Source: Utricularia gibba (taxonomy: Eukaryota; Streptophyta; Magnoliopsida; Lamiales; Lentibulariaceae). From it: DNA of 64,000 nucleotides. The position numbers and the translations under genes are program-made. Positions 38,984-51,282 of the stretch are shown piece by piece. Numbering within the stretch: the first letter of the stretch is position 1; each line of letters opens with the position of its first letter. The DNA is taken from contig CM007989.1 in the NCBI GenBank assembly GCA_002189035.1, positions 7,049,501-7,113,500 of the forward strand. Direction: 5' to 3'. The notes beneath the pieces are model-generated. The model searched no databases and was not told where the DNA came from. It saw only the letters and a list, made by a program, of their open reading frames with translations.

Positions 38984-40399
38984 CTCCAAGTTTGCAACTC
39001 AAACTCCACCTACAAAACGACTTAATGATCTGTCGTATATATACATACAATAATTTAGGTGTATGTGTCAAAGAAAACGAAGAATAGCTTTTTTTATGTA
39101 ATAAAATAGGTTATGCAAAGTTTTACATTAATGATCATGAGCTAATACATTAATGTCGCAGTTGCGTGTCGCGTCCAATACAGTTGTCCCTTTCTCGGTT
39201 GACCTTGACTTGCGTCATTTCTACCTTCTTTTCAAGTGTGTGGTTACAGGAAGCCGCCATGGATCCACATTCCGCCTCGCATTCTGAATATGTTTTTTTA
39301 TTCGTTTTTATCTTTTGTTGATATTTTATAGTTTCAAACAAATAATATTTAGTTGTCAATAATGATTGAATGTAATAAAATATTAGAAAACGGTAATCTA
39401 AAAATGTGAAAAATAGCATGGGGATAGTTAGATAAGGATGATTGAACGGTGCATTTTTTATGTTTTTATTACAAAAAATAAAGTGATCAATTTAATATCT
39501 ATACCCAAAACTGTGATCAGATTGTGATTGAACCACAATTTGGTCAGATTCATTTTTTTATACTTTAGAGATGTTTGAATTTAATTTAATTTCTATTTCA
39601 AAAACAATTTAATCATGAGCTTTTAAGCACTTGTGTGGATTTTACATTCCATGAATATGTAAAAATTCACAAAGTGGAGTGCATATATTCATGATTTGAA
39701 AAATTATGAGTACGTTGAATTAGTTTCCATTTATAATATTTAATTTATATTATATTATTTTTTAAAAAAATACTAAAATCAAGTAATTTTATTAACAAAC
39801 TAATGGAAACTTGAAAGATTGTCAAAATTATTAGAAAAATACAAAATCAAATAAAACAAAAAAGCATAAAGACACTAGAAATTAAAGTTCAAACTAAATA
39901 AATTAAATTATTTATCATCACTACATAATAATAAGCATTTCAGTTTAATACTGTGTTCTTAGAATCCAAGACAAGTTACCTGTCAAATTACAACCTTTAA
40001 ATGAGGAAAACGTCTCAGTTAAATTCAAGTACTTTGAGATAGCTTATTTTATTTGATGTTTTGACTTATTGTTTAGAGTTTATTCGTTGCTTTATTATAT
40101 TTAGAATTATAAAAAAATATTAGATGGCACTTATATTTATTAGAATTAAATAATCATTTAAGCTAAAATATAGAACACATAAAGAAACAATTAACAGACA
40201 TGTTTTGAGAGCATGTGTTCAGAATAAGAATTTCATATATTTGGTTATTAGATGAGACAATTTTACTATAGATGCTCATATTCTAAAAAATGCTTTGTCT
40301 CGACCAAATGGTCTACAAGTTCTTAAAGTCAAGTTTTTTTTTTTGTTTTATCTTGCTATATACTAATCAAAATAACTAATCTACAAATGTGGATATGCT

Positions 40400-40695
40400 A
40401 AGTTAATATTACGTTTGATATTAATATATTAGTATGTTTAAGTATAATATAATTAAATATGTATATACTTAATTGTAGATAACGTTTGATATGTAAAAAT
40501 ATAAATTTAAGTATATGAGTGCTATACATATAAGTAGTCATCTCCTCTATTTGTATATATTATCTATATACTCAAAAAAATAAGTATATCAATAATATAA
40601 TTATACAAGTTTAGTATATATATACTAATCAATCAAACAACGATATATATCTAAACTTAGATATAAATATTCTATACTATCTTATCAAACATCCC
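40400..40695. repeat. Possible AT-rich MITE with degenerate inverted ends
   Basis: The left end (TTAATATTACGTTTGATA at about 40401) and the reverse complement of the right end (GATAATGGGATGTTTGATA, about 40680-40698) are similar, and the interior is almost pure A/T with further inverted repeats of GTTTGATAT-type sequence. Low-complexity AT DNA gives such matches by chance, so confidence is low. Confidence 0.3.
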
Positions 40696-40929
40696 ATTAT
40701 CAATATGCTACACAAATGCCAATGGATTTTTAGCATCATACAGAGCAGTCCGTTACCACCTAAAGAAAAGTGTTGGGAGATTGCTAGCTTCACAAAATGC
40801 TCATGAATACTTCAATTCTACCAAATAAGATTATCTTGTGTATTATTGCCATGTGGTCAAATTCATTGTATCCTATAATTTTATAATGAACCACATAGCT
40901 TGCATTCAGAATATTAATTGGAAATAAAA

Positions 40930-41202
40930 TCATCCTAAAAATAATCTTTCATAATAGCAAAATAAGTTTACCAGAGAATCCAGAAGATCAAATACTAGAA
41001 AATCCAAAATATGCAAAAGAAAGAGTAATTCAAATATTAAAACAAGTTTCCATAGTGCTTCATTTGCCCTTACAAATAGAGTCATTTTAGCTGGATTAGA
41101 TATAGTTATCTCACTAATTTTGAAATAATCAGAATCTTCAATCTCCAATGGAAATTGAAACATGATATCAGCTAGTTGTTCTTCTTTCTCGATCTCCATC
41201 AT
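40930..41202 (-). other. Unidentified open frame, 90 codons
   Basis: MMEIEKEEQLADIMFQFPLE followed by IEDSDYFKISEI and a hydrophobic Leu/Phe-rich tail. The frame extends upstream without a stop for another 60 or so bases (ESTNEPIKRLQNRPDHAA), so the first methionine may not be a start. The first half has protein-like composition; the second half is AT-driven and may be non-coding. I do not recognise it. It could be an exon relic of a captured gene in the AT-rich spacer. Confidence 0.25.
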
Positions 41203-41966
41203 TATGGCAGCATGATCAGGCCTATTTTGAAGCCTTTTGATTGGTTCATTGGTACTTTCAGTTAATTTTTTTCATATGTGAATCCAATACTCGATATCAT
41301 GCTATGCTATATCCAACAAGCATATGCTCATTGTGTAAGTTTTGAGGCAAAAAATGGGGGATCATTTCCTAAGTAAACAAACATTAGAAACTATTTGATA
41401 AGAGCTTTTTTTCATTGATGAAATGAAACCCAATCTAATTAAAGTAGAATCTAAAATATTCTAGAAAATGATGGTGAACTTTATTGTATTAAAAATCTAG
41501 AAGAAGATTGAACAGTAAATAATAATCGAGAAATAACTAATTTAGAATTATCTATGTTATATATTGTTGTATAAATACAATAACAAGTATTTAAAAATTA
41601 TGTAAAATTATAAATATCCCTTTTTGAAATTAATAAATTCGATTATTTATACTATTTTAAATCGTTGTTCTACAATTTATACTATTTTTGCATTTGTGAA
41701 CTTTTCCGTGCACATAATTGCAACATATTCAAAACAATTGGGACCATCTTTGTAAATTTAAACAGTTTAGGGACTGGTAATGTACGTTTTCCAAAATTTA
41801 TGACTAAAACTGCTGTCCAATTCTAAAACTATTCGTCCACCAAGCGCTGTGGTGAATCGTAGAACTTTGATGGAGCCCTAGTTTTTACACAGTGCATTAG
41901 CTTCTCCTCACAAAGTCACAAGCCCTAATTTTTTTTCCTGGCGTTTACGGCATACCGTGATCGCCG

Positions 41967-44604
41967 ATGACTTCGGACCGGGGAGCGGCTTCGGGGCCGT
42001 TGGAAGGGGACCGGGATCAGCTGGTGGCGCGGAGACGGTCCATGCGAACGGAAATAGCAATGGAACGACCCAGACGGACGCTGCGCTGCCTCCGACGTGC
42101 GCAGCGCATAGACTAAGGCTGAACCCGAATTGTGATCACAAACCCGATAACTACGACGATTTGCAGCTGGATTTTAACCCGTTGATTTTCAGCTCACTGG
42201 AGAGGTATCTTCCGCCGAATTTACTCAATCAGGATCGCGATGTGAAGGTCGATTTCATGCGGAAAGTTCTTCTTCGCTACTTCCCTGAAAAAGAACGACT
42301 TCGAGTATGTGCCCTGAAACTTTCTGTTTTTATCAAGTTCTTTATTGGTTGGTTTTCCACGAGTTCTCAAAATTTAAAAGCTAATGAATTTTTATACTTT
42401 CCTGTAGTCTGTTATCTCTTTAGGTAATCTTTGGAGCCACATTTATGAGAACTTCAACTTTCTTTGGTAAAACAGTATCAGATACTACTGCAAAGAGTCT
42501 CCTCTTTATCAATTTTGTATTTTTAAATGCATGAAAATCCTTTTCGATGGAATCATACTTTCTGTATTTTTTGAGAAGTTATTGCCTTTGAAGAGGGCAT
42601 TACTTCTAGAACAGCGTTCAAGTGTCATTTTGGCGTATCTTGACATCTTTTTGGGTTTCAGCTCGATCTATGATTGTTGAAATTTATGTTTACCGCATCT
42701 TCTGTTTTTTGCCCATGCCCGCTACTGGGTACCCGTCAGTTAATGTATGTTGGCAAGTCCTTTTTATGATGTTTTGTACAATCATTAATATTCAAGGTGT
42801 TTGTATACTACCCCTTTTAAACAGATTCAAAAACATCGAGAGTATAGGCAGAAGATTATATCGAACTATCAGGTTCTTCATCATTGTACCTTCTTCTATG
42901 TTATCAATTCAAAATACTCGAGAGAACATGAAGTCATCTTTTTCATTCTCAGCGTCTACACAGGGAGCTATACAGTATGCAAGCTGAAAACTTTTTTAAA
43001 CCCTCATTCCTAAGAGCTATAAATGAGAACACTGAGCAAGGTTATAGGGATATCATGTCTGAACCTCATCCAGGTGTCTTCTCATTTGAATTCCTGCAGC
43101 CACAGTTCTGCGAATTGATGATTTCAGAAGTGAGTCCTTTGGTTGTCTGTATCATATCAACTTAAAATATCATTTTACTCACTGCCTGAAGTTTCTCACA
43201 CACTTTCCTAGGTAGAGAACTTCGAAAAATGGGTGCATGAGACGAAGTTCCGGATTATGAGACCTAATACGCTGAATAAATACGGTGTTGTTCTTGATGA
43301 TTTTGGTCTCGGGGCTATGCTTGATAAGCTCGTGGAATATTTTATACGCCCCATTGCAAAAAGTAAGGTTATATTTTTTTTTCAGTATTGTTAGCGTTGC
43401 TCCTTTCCTGCTCATTTGATTTTTTTTGGGATGGCAGTTTTCTTTGCTGACGTTGGTGGAGCAACACTTGATTCACATCATGGTTTTGTCCTTGAGTATG
43501 GTATTGACAGGGATGTTGATATGAGTAAGTTATTGTTCTTACCTTTATTTTTTCCGTGTTTAATGACTAAACAATTTCTTTGAAAGATTTGTACTAGAGG
43601 AACTTTACATCATTGTCTTAGTGCAAACAGGTTCATTGCCTTTTTGTTGTATTTTTTTATGTGCTATCGATGCAAGTAATCAATAATGCATCTGCTCGAA
43701 CATTTTCTGCCTTGCACAAGAGCATAGTGTGCACAAAGCTCTCTTATTTGTTCAGTGAACTCTAAGTGATGTTTAAACACATGAAGTCTTTTCAATGACG
43801 AATCAAATTTTTGGGCAGGTTTTCACATGGATGACTCAGAAGTGAGTTTAAATGTTTGCTTGGGAACACAGTTTTCCGGGGGTGAACTCTTCTTTCGTGG
43901 TGTACGGTGTGAAAATCATGTAAATACAGATACGCAAATTGACGTGAGTGTGATCGTACAGGAGCTTTTCATTATTCCTCACGAAAGTAGAACTCTGTCC
44001 TGCATTTTAGGTCCGCATCATTACTTAGCTTGTGGGCCTCTCTCTACAGGAGATTTTCGACTACCAGCAGGTCCCTGGTTGTGCTGTTCTCCATCGCGGC
44101 TGCCACAGGCATGGTGCAAGAGCCACCACGTCTGGTACCAGGATCAATTTCGTGTTATGGTGTAGAAGGTACAAAACACTCTTCCCTTCATGCCATTTGC
44201 TTATCATGTGTGAAAGTTTTTAGATGTGTTTCATTTTGAGTGTCTCGAATCCTTGAAATATTCATTAACTAATCTCTGCTCTCATATCACTTGCTAACAT
44301 TTTTCCCGATTGGAGAGCTGTGTAACAGACGTCTATTGCGAACCCATCATTCTAATAATCTTCCTTTTTCAACTCAGCTCTGTGTTCAGAGAGCTGAGGA
44401 AGTATCAAAGGGATTTCTCCGGTTGGTGCACCGAGTGCTTGAGAGAGAAGAGGGAAAGACAGCGTCAGTCTGTAGCTGCAACCAAGTTGGTATGCAATGC
44501 AGCGTGCAACCATGCGTTTGTCAATACTTTCTACCATCCATTTCTCAAGTATTCTAGTTTTTATCCAGGAGTTGCTTAGAAGAGAGTGCCAAAATTCCTC
44601 CTGA
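41967..44604 (+). CDS. PKHD-type 2-oxoglutarate/Fe(II)-dependent oxygenase
   Basis: Homolog of the uncharacterised Arabidopsis PKHD-type hydroxylase At1g22950. Exons: 41967-42304, 42825-42872, 42953-43129, 43212-43362, 43438-43524, 43819-43943, 44050-44168, 44378-44489, 44569-44604; about 397 residues. The N-terminal half has NYDDLQLDFNP, SSLERYLPPNLL, FFKPSFLRAINENTEQGYR and PGVFSFEFLQPQFCELMISE. The double-stranded beta-helix core has the iron HxD in SFHMDDSEVSLNVCLG, the distal His in GCAVLHRGCHRHGARATTSG, and the 2OG-binding Arg in RINFVLWCRR. The reading frame of exon 1 contains no ATG after its upstream stop (41879-41881); the only ATG (41967) is one frame away, so one base appears to be missing in the G-rich stretch 41979-42010. 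Substrate unknown. Confidence 0.88.
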
Positions 44605-45648
44605 GCCTAGTCAATAAGCTAGCTACAAACGCCACCATATCATGTAAGAAGTTTACCCAGATTGTGCTTGCTCGCATTGTGTATGGTCCCCCGGCTCCCA
44701 TTCCTCCATTCCTTTGGACATGAATGTCAACTTTTTCTGCAATGACAAGTCATGGGGTTCTGATGTGTCATGCAAGAAACACTCAAAACAGGAATCAAAT
44801 TTTCTGGGGGTGAACCTAAGAGACCACTTGAAAAAGCGTTTGCTCACCTCAGCTGCTGCATGCATGTAAAACCCCTACTCTTTACACGGACACCAATATC
44901 TGACGTCTCTTTTAGTCAATATTCTGTTTACAATACCTTTTTATACGCTCTGAATTTACAAAAACAATACTTTTCATTTAAATTGTAGTCAATTTGTCAT
45001 ACAGTTTTGCGAACCTTTTCCTGCATTCTTCATTTCATTAGAAACATGTGTCCTTGCATGTCTGCAATCGTCTGCAGTACTTGGTGTTCTAAGTGGAACA
45101 CTTCATCGGTGGAGCACAACACACCATCATGGACTACACTCTAGTTTATCCAACAAGATTTTCATTCTCATTTCTCTGGTTTTCCTCTTCTGATGTGTTG
45201 TTCTCTACATTTTCCTATTTTATCCCTTTCTGGGTCATTGTGATTAGGATATGTCTCAATAAACAACTTAGGTTGAAGTTCTTGTAATGTATGTTTTGTT
45301 GGAAAACGAAGCTATAACAAGCAATATCAAAGTGAGGCACACCCCAAGGAAGAATAGGAGCAAGTTTGGAGGAAGGTAATTAGGAATGGATGGAGAATAA
45401 ACAACACATTTAGTACATGAGGGTAAAATAGACATTTTATTGTAATGCAAATTAATCTAATTATTTAAAAACACGGATTGCAATTTCAGAAGCCCAATTT
45501 TCGAAACCCAATTTTCGAAACCCAATTTTTGAAACCCAATTTTCGAAGCCCATTCAATTTCCTACGTTCTTTTCTTCTTTATTTCCCAAAAGGCCATTGT
45601 CTCCTCTCTTGGTGTGTTGATTTGCAGTGCGCGTCGCCAAGCTCGTCC
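44605..45648. other. Spacer between PKHD oxygenase and PIG-W genes
   Basis: No gene. Probably the oxygenase 3' UTR followed by the PIG-W promoter. Contains a four-copy 14-bp tandem repeat at 45493-45548. Confidence 0.5.
45493..45548. repeat. 4 x 14-bp tandem repeat upstream of PIG-W
   Basis: Four contiguous units of CCCAATTTTCGAAA (the third has TTTTTG in place of TTTTCG, the fourth ends in G) followed by a partial fifth. It lies 100-155 bases upstream of the PIG-W start codon, so in its promoter or 5' UTR. Confidence 0.9.
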
Positions 45649-48617
45649 ATGGAGTCATTTAATCCCAACAAGAATATCAAAGAACAGTAGGATTATTTTC
45701 TTTTCCCATTGTAGGGCATTCAACTTTCACGGATGTTAGTGATTTTTTTTTAATCTTTTGAATGCAGATTCGTCAGCAATCTGACTGGTTCTTCGAAGCT
45801 GGAAATGTTTTTGTTCATAACGAATCTCTCGGTTGCAATCAATAACTTAACTCTTTGTACCACTCTTTCCTAATTATTATGGAAATTTTGTTCTTTTTTT
45901 TTTCAGGTATTGATTCTTGTAAGACGTTGTATTGGGTTCGGTTCTAGTAAGTTTATTGCCTCTATTTAATCATTTATCGTTGACGCTGCTCGTTCCTTTT
46001 AGGTCCTTATTCCATTTTTTTCTTCCTCCTGCAGTGCGTTCTGTTAAGAAAGATGGTTATGCTCCTGGAACTCGCAAGTCTCTGAAAGTGTATATGATGT
46101 GTTTATTTGTCGACTATCTCTGCGTTGGAGTACCTTACATTTTGTTTATGACGGTAAGGCTTGTAGTTAATGCAATAGGGTGTATGCTTTGCTAGCTCTG
46201 TTAACACAGAGACTGGATTTGGAGAGATACCACTGAAAAGGCTAAACTAAGTGAAATGTTAACTTAATGTTGTATGCTTTAGAGTTCCATCCATGCGGAA
46301 AATTCAGCACTTTTACTGCCTCAAAATAATCTCCGCAACAGGTTTGGATGTATTAATTATAGGTTATAGCAGAATGGACAATGTGGATCACTGTCTTGCT
46401 GATTTCACTTTTGATTTCTCTGCAACTGCCAAAGGGGTAAATGACATAAAGGATTTTTTTTTATGGTAAATGTTTTTTCTTAAAATGCTTACTTGAAATC
46501 TCCTTCATATTCAGAGCAGCAATCGAACATATCTCTTGCAGGAAGATGGTTCTAGCACTGTAAGAGCATGCGTTTCATCATATAGAGTGTCCATGGTATG
46601 TGTTTTTTATCACCCTCTTTGAAGATTAGAACTTAATTCTTCTGAAAATTAATGCAGATGCTTGCTACAAGTATTTCCATTTTGGCTGTTGATTTCAAGA
46701 TATTTCCCAGAAGATATGCAAAAACTGAAACTTATGGCACTAGTTTGGTGAGAACAACTTTTGCAACTATCTATGGTTCGACACATCTATTCTCTCATGG
46801 GTTTTGGTTGCAACTGTTTCCCCATATTTGTAAAATTTAGGCTCTTTATTAGTGTGTTTGGAGGGTACTTGGCACGCGTAAAGCTCCACTGAATTCTAGG
46901 AAGTGCACCTTTGGAGTTGTTTTTTGCTAATAGATTGACTTGATGATTGAACTGGATCATTAATGGTTCTGTAGCATTTTTCTATTTCATCTCCGGCTGA
47001 ATGCTCGTTATGGTTCTTTGAAATGACAGATGGATCTTGGGGTGGGTTCTTTTGTGCTAGCAAATGCACTGGTTTCACAGCAGGCTCGAGCGCTCTCAAA
47101 CAAGTAAGTTCTCAAGGCCTTCATATATCCCAATTGCCTATAAATTAACTTCTTTTCATGCCTTTTTAGGTCTCTTGCAAATGCTCTCCTGTCAAGTAGT
47201 CCATTAATTCTTCTAGGCCTTGTTCGACTCATTTCCACATTGAGGGTTAATTATCAGGTGCAGTTTGGTTTGTTTAAATTTGGCACTTCATGCTGGATTT
47301 TGATTGAATTCTCTCCCAATCATTAGTTCGTTTCAATTCTTCATGCAGGTTCATGTTGGGGAGTATGGTGTTCATTGGAACTTCTTTTTCTCCCTTGCTG
47401 CTGTGGCTCTGCTCACATCAATTTTCAGTATTCATCCAAAGCATTGTTTTGTTAGTGGTTCTGTTATTCTCATTGGTATGCCATAGATTCTCTTGTTTTC
47501 TACGTACTTTTCACTGTCTTTTGTGACTGATTAGTTTCCTTTCTCTTGGATGGGAACTCGCTCACTCGTTCACATAAAAAACTGAACTTACAGGCCCTAA
47601 ACCTCTCCCCTTGTGACTTATAGACTGTTTAGCTAATTTTTATGTTTTATCGGTAACAGGCTATCAAGCTTCTCTTTTTTGTGGATTGAATAAATATCTT
47701 CTATCTGACGAAAGGGGTGCTACCATCTTTAGTATGAACAAGGAAGGAATACTTAGCATATTTGGTGAGGATCAAGTGCTTCAATCCAAGATGAGATAGT
47801 TTGAGATGGAGCATTTAGCTAGCTCCAAACTTATTAAATTTTTCTTCCATCAGGATATTGGGGCTTGTATCTTCTTGGTGTCGGTATAGGACACTCCCTC
47901 TTCTTCAAGGGGACCGCAGGCACTGCCTCAAAATCTATGAATTTGAGAATACATATGTGGACACTCTGCTTCTTTTTCTGGTGAGGAATTGAACTCTTGG
48001 CCTTTTTTTACTTTTGCATACTTCTAAGGCACCCTCTTGTCGCACAGGGCAACAACCTTGATCTTTGACAGATATGTCGAAAGAATATCTCGCCGAATGG
48101 TAAGCTCAATTTCCTTGATTTGGAGACTCCTTTCTTATGGTGAAGAAACTGACTTTTATCAACCCACTGCAGTGCAACTTAGCATACGTTTCATTCACTC
48201 TGGCTGCCAACCTTCAAGTAACTACATAGTTTCTCCGCAATACCGATATCTTTCTTGACAGCCTATTACATAATCCCCTGATTCAAATGCAGGCATTGTC
48301 CATCATGATGCTCCCGATTTTCACATACTCAAGCAGAATCTCATCTCTCGAAGAAGCATTCAACCGTAATTTACTAGCATCTTTCCTACTGGTAAGACAC
48401 AGGCTCCACCCCACGTAATCTCCAGACTTATTCCTCCAATGATTTTTCAAATACATGACTACAGGCAAATATCTTCACCGGGGTGGTCAACCTGTCCCTT
48501 GACACCCTCTCTGCATCTTCACCGGAAGCTCTAGGTATCCTTCTCGCCTACACCTTGGCCCTATCCCTCTCCATTGGATTTGCAGATTTCCTTGGAATAA
48601 AGTTGAAGTTTTGGTAG
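45649..48617 (+). CDS. PIGW: PIG-W/GWT1, GPI-anchor inositol acyltransferase
   Basis: An ER multi-spanning enzyme that acylates the inositol ring of GlcN-PI early in GPI-anchor synthesis. Sixteen exons in phase: 45649-45686, 45768-45831, 45907-45946, 46035-46153, 46363-46436, 46517-46595, 46658-46747, 47030-47103, 47170-47257, 47349-47475, 47660-47764, 47854-47980, 48048-48099, 48173-48217, 48293-48391, 48465-48617; 457 residues. Diagnostic parts: [11 protein letters not shown] near the N terminus, [50 protein letters not shown], and [18 protein letters not shown] dozen hydrophobic segments are visible. The acceptor of exon 6 could be 46517 or 46520, changing one residue. No lesion. Confidence 0.94.
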
Positions 48618-49123
48618 ATAGTTTTGAATGGGAACTTCTGCTGTAACTGTATACGCTTTGTTATGCATGAATCAGGATCTGTTTTGTGCTAGAATTGTTC
48701 TACGTATGCTGCTTTTGCTGTGCAATAAGAAACGATATGCGACTGCTCTGGAGGCCACTAGCAGGTAAAGCTTGGAATAAATTCATTGCCCACTTCGCAC
48801 TATTCAATACCATCATCATCATCATCATCATTTCATCGTTCATCGTTGGAAGCTGGACCACCGGAGCGGAATCTTGCAGTGACGTCAATGCCTGAAACTG
48901 CTGTAGTTTGTGCAACCGGGTCGGGTCAGAAAAGTGGTGATGAGAGTTTGCTTTGAAAGAAATGAAAATAAAAAAAAGAAAGAAATTGAAAAGCTGTGAG
49001 GCAAAATAAAATAAATGAATTATTTAATGGGTAGTATAAAAGAAATGATTTTCACAGCTGGACTATAATCTGCACGCATCCACCGGCGACTCGTTTTTCA
49101 CTCTTTTGGAAGTCTCTTCTGCC
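48618..49123. other. PIG-W 3' flank and PB1-gene leader
   Basis: No gene. Contains an (ATC)n microsatellite at 48811-48830. The last 150 bases are likely the 5' UTR of the PB1-domain gene. Confidence 0.5.
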
Positions 49124-51282
49124 ATGGAGGCTACGCCGGCGCCGGCGATGCCGCAATCGGTGGCTGCGCCCATCGTCAACGCTGCCGTCACCGCTGGGGT
49201 GTACGCGGAGTCGATCGATTCCTCGCCGCGTTCTCGCCACACGGAGCAATTGGAAGCCGATCCTGTGTCGGCTGTGCCGCAGAAACTCCGGTTGATGTGC
49301 AGCTACGGAGGACACATAGTTCCTCGACCACATGATAAAACCCTCTGCTACGTGGGCGGCGACACGCGAATTATTGTAATTGACCGCCACACTTCGCTTT
49401 CGGACCTCCACAATCGTCTCTCTAAAACCCTCCTCCATAACCAATCCTTTTTGCTGAAATACCAACTGCCGAACGAGGACCTGGATTCTCTGATTTCTGT
49501 GGCGACGGATGAAGATCTCGAGAATATGGTGGAGGAGTACGACCGCCTTAGTAATGGCGGGGGGTCTCTGAAACAGGGGCGTCTTCGTCTCTTCTTGTTT
49601 CCGAAGTCGCAGTCAAATATTGAACATCTTCTTGTTGAAACTGGGTCCGCAAAGTCGGAGGACTGGTTCTTCAACGCCTTGAATGGAAAGGCAAGTACCG
49701 TATCTGGTGGCTGCGCAAGTGATCGTGGGTTTTCGGAGTCTTCTTCGATTAATAATCTTCTTGGTTTGGATGAAGATCCAGTTGCTAAAGGTGGGATCGG
49801 AGGAAAAGATGGTGAAGCTCAAGCAGAGGGGTCAAAAGTCTCCGGAACTGGATCGGGAAATAGCGCTGTTAATCATGATGTACACTCTATTCCGGGTTCT
49901 CCAATGCTCGACACCACATCGTCTTTTGGATCTACTAACAGTTCCCCGTCAATGGCAAATTTGCCGCGTATAAAAGTACATGTTGAGGAGAATCCGAAGG
50001 TGGGCATTATAGGACTTGAGGATCAGTTTCAGCAGATGCATGTTATTGAAGGTGGAAATGCTAATTTACCGCTGTCTCATAAACAAGAAGAATTGGGGGG
50101 TTTGTGGCACCGGTGGCGGTTGCCCCTGGTTTGCCGGTAGTTGTCGGTGGAGAATATGCCGCTGGCAGGGTGTTATCCGATGATGAGAGATCGGAACATG
50201 GTGGTCATACAAGAGTTCAACAAGTTCAGGTTCAAATTCAAGGTCATTCTCATTTGCCACAGCTTCCGGTTGCCCAAATTCCGCAGAAATCATCTGGTGT
50301 GACTGATTTGGCCTCACCTGATTCAGTATCAAGGTGCAGAATTGAAACCTCAGATAAGAATTCTCCATTTTGTCTCCTATTAATATGATTTTAACTGTTT
50401 GTATTCATGACTTATTGATGTAGTGAGGGAAGCGCCAGAAACACATTGTCTAAGCAGATGCAAGTCGTGTATCAAGAACCTATTGCACAAATACCATCTG
50501 GAAACAGCAGGGTCAGCCCTAGCCAGGCTGATATCAAGAATGGTGAGCCTGATAGCATCAAGTATCAAGTGCAACCACATGTTCAGGAACATGGGTATAT
50601 ATTATCCGGCCAGTTTGACCAAAACCATCATACCTTGCATCGTCCACAACAGTTTGTTCATGCTGGAAACCAGTACATACCTGCTGGAGCGGTACCGATT
50701 GCATCTTACTACCCTGTTTATGCACACCAGCAGCAGCAGAACTTACACCAACATCTGATTGACCAGCCATACCCATTCTACTTCATGCCGGCTCGACCTG
50801 CTCAAGCATACAGCTTGCAACCACAGCAGCCAGCTTATAATGAGCTGCCACATTCAGCTCCTTCTAGCCGCCCCCAAACGCCTCCTCCTGCTGGTGCAGC
50901 ACATCAGGTAGCCTATACTTCCACAATTACCGGTCCTTCCTCCAAACCTGAACTTACTACTGGGGTGTATAGAACTGCTGCTGGGGTAGCTCAGCAATTG
51001 GTGCAGCTTCCCTCAGGCCAGCATCAAACGCAGTATGTGGGTTTCAGCCAAATTTCTCATCCTTCTCAGTCAATTAACCCCATACCCGGAGTCAATGCTC
51101 CTTTTACCTATGAGTTTGCTGATCCTTCACGCCCCCAAATGTATTACAGCCAGCCTCTGCCTCCTCAATCAGCTGCCCATTACCAAACATTGACACCCGC
51201 TACGGCTGCAGTGATACCGAATGCCTCTGCTCAGCTCCCCGTAGAGACTGTGAAGCATCCGGTCAAGACACCGCAACCATGA
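49124..51282 (+). CDS. PB1 (octicosapeptide/Phox/Bem1p) domain protein
   Basis: A plant protein with one PB1 protein-interaction domain and a long disordered tail; partners unknown. Exons 49124-50333 and 50424-51282, about 689 residues when one base is supplied. The PB1 fold is at about residues 52-165: KLRLMCSYGGHIVPRPHDK, GGDTRIIVIDRHTSLSDLHN, then the acidic OPCA-like part ATDEDLENMVEEYDRL. The middle is Ser/Gly-rich with SIPGSPMLDTTSSFGSTNSS; exon 2 is Gln/Pro/Tyr-rich (YAHQQQQNLHQHL, PYPFYFMPARPAQAYSLQPQ). The first exon is broken by one missing base at the G6 run 50095-50100: as written, translation stops at 50140, while the neighbouring frame continues with FVAPVAVAPGLPVVVGGEYA to a proper donor. 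The start is the first ATG of the exon. Confidence 0.9.

Larger units (their letters stand above)
38984..41966. other. AT-rich spacer upstream of the PKHD oxygenase
   Basis: 39110-39420 is the upstream module of copy B. 39420-41800 is AT-rich with no clear gene; it holds a MITE-like inverted repeat (about 40400-40695) and one unidentified open frame (40930-41202), both listed separately. 41800-41966 is probably the promoter and leader of the oxygenase gene. Confidence 0.5.
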
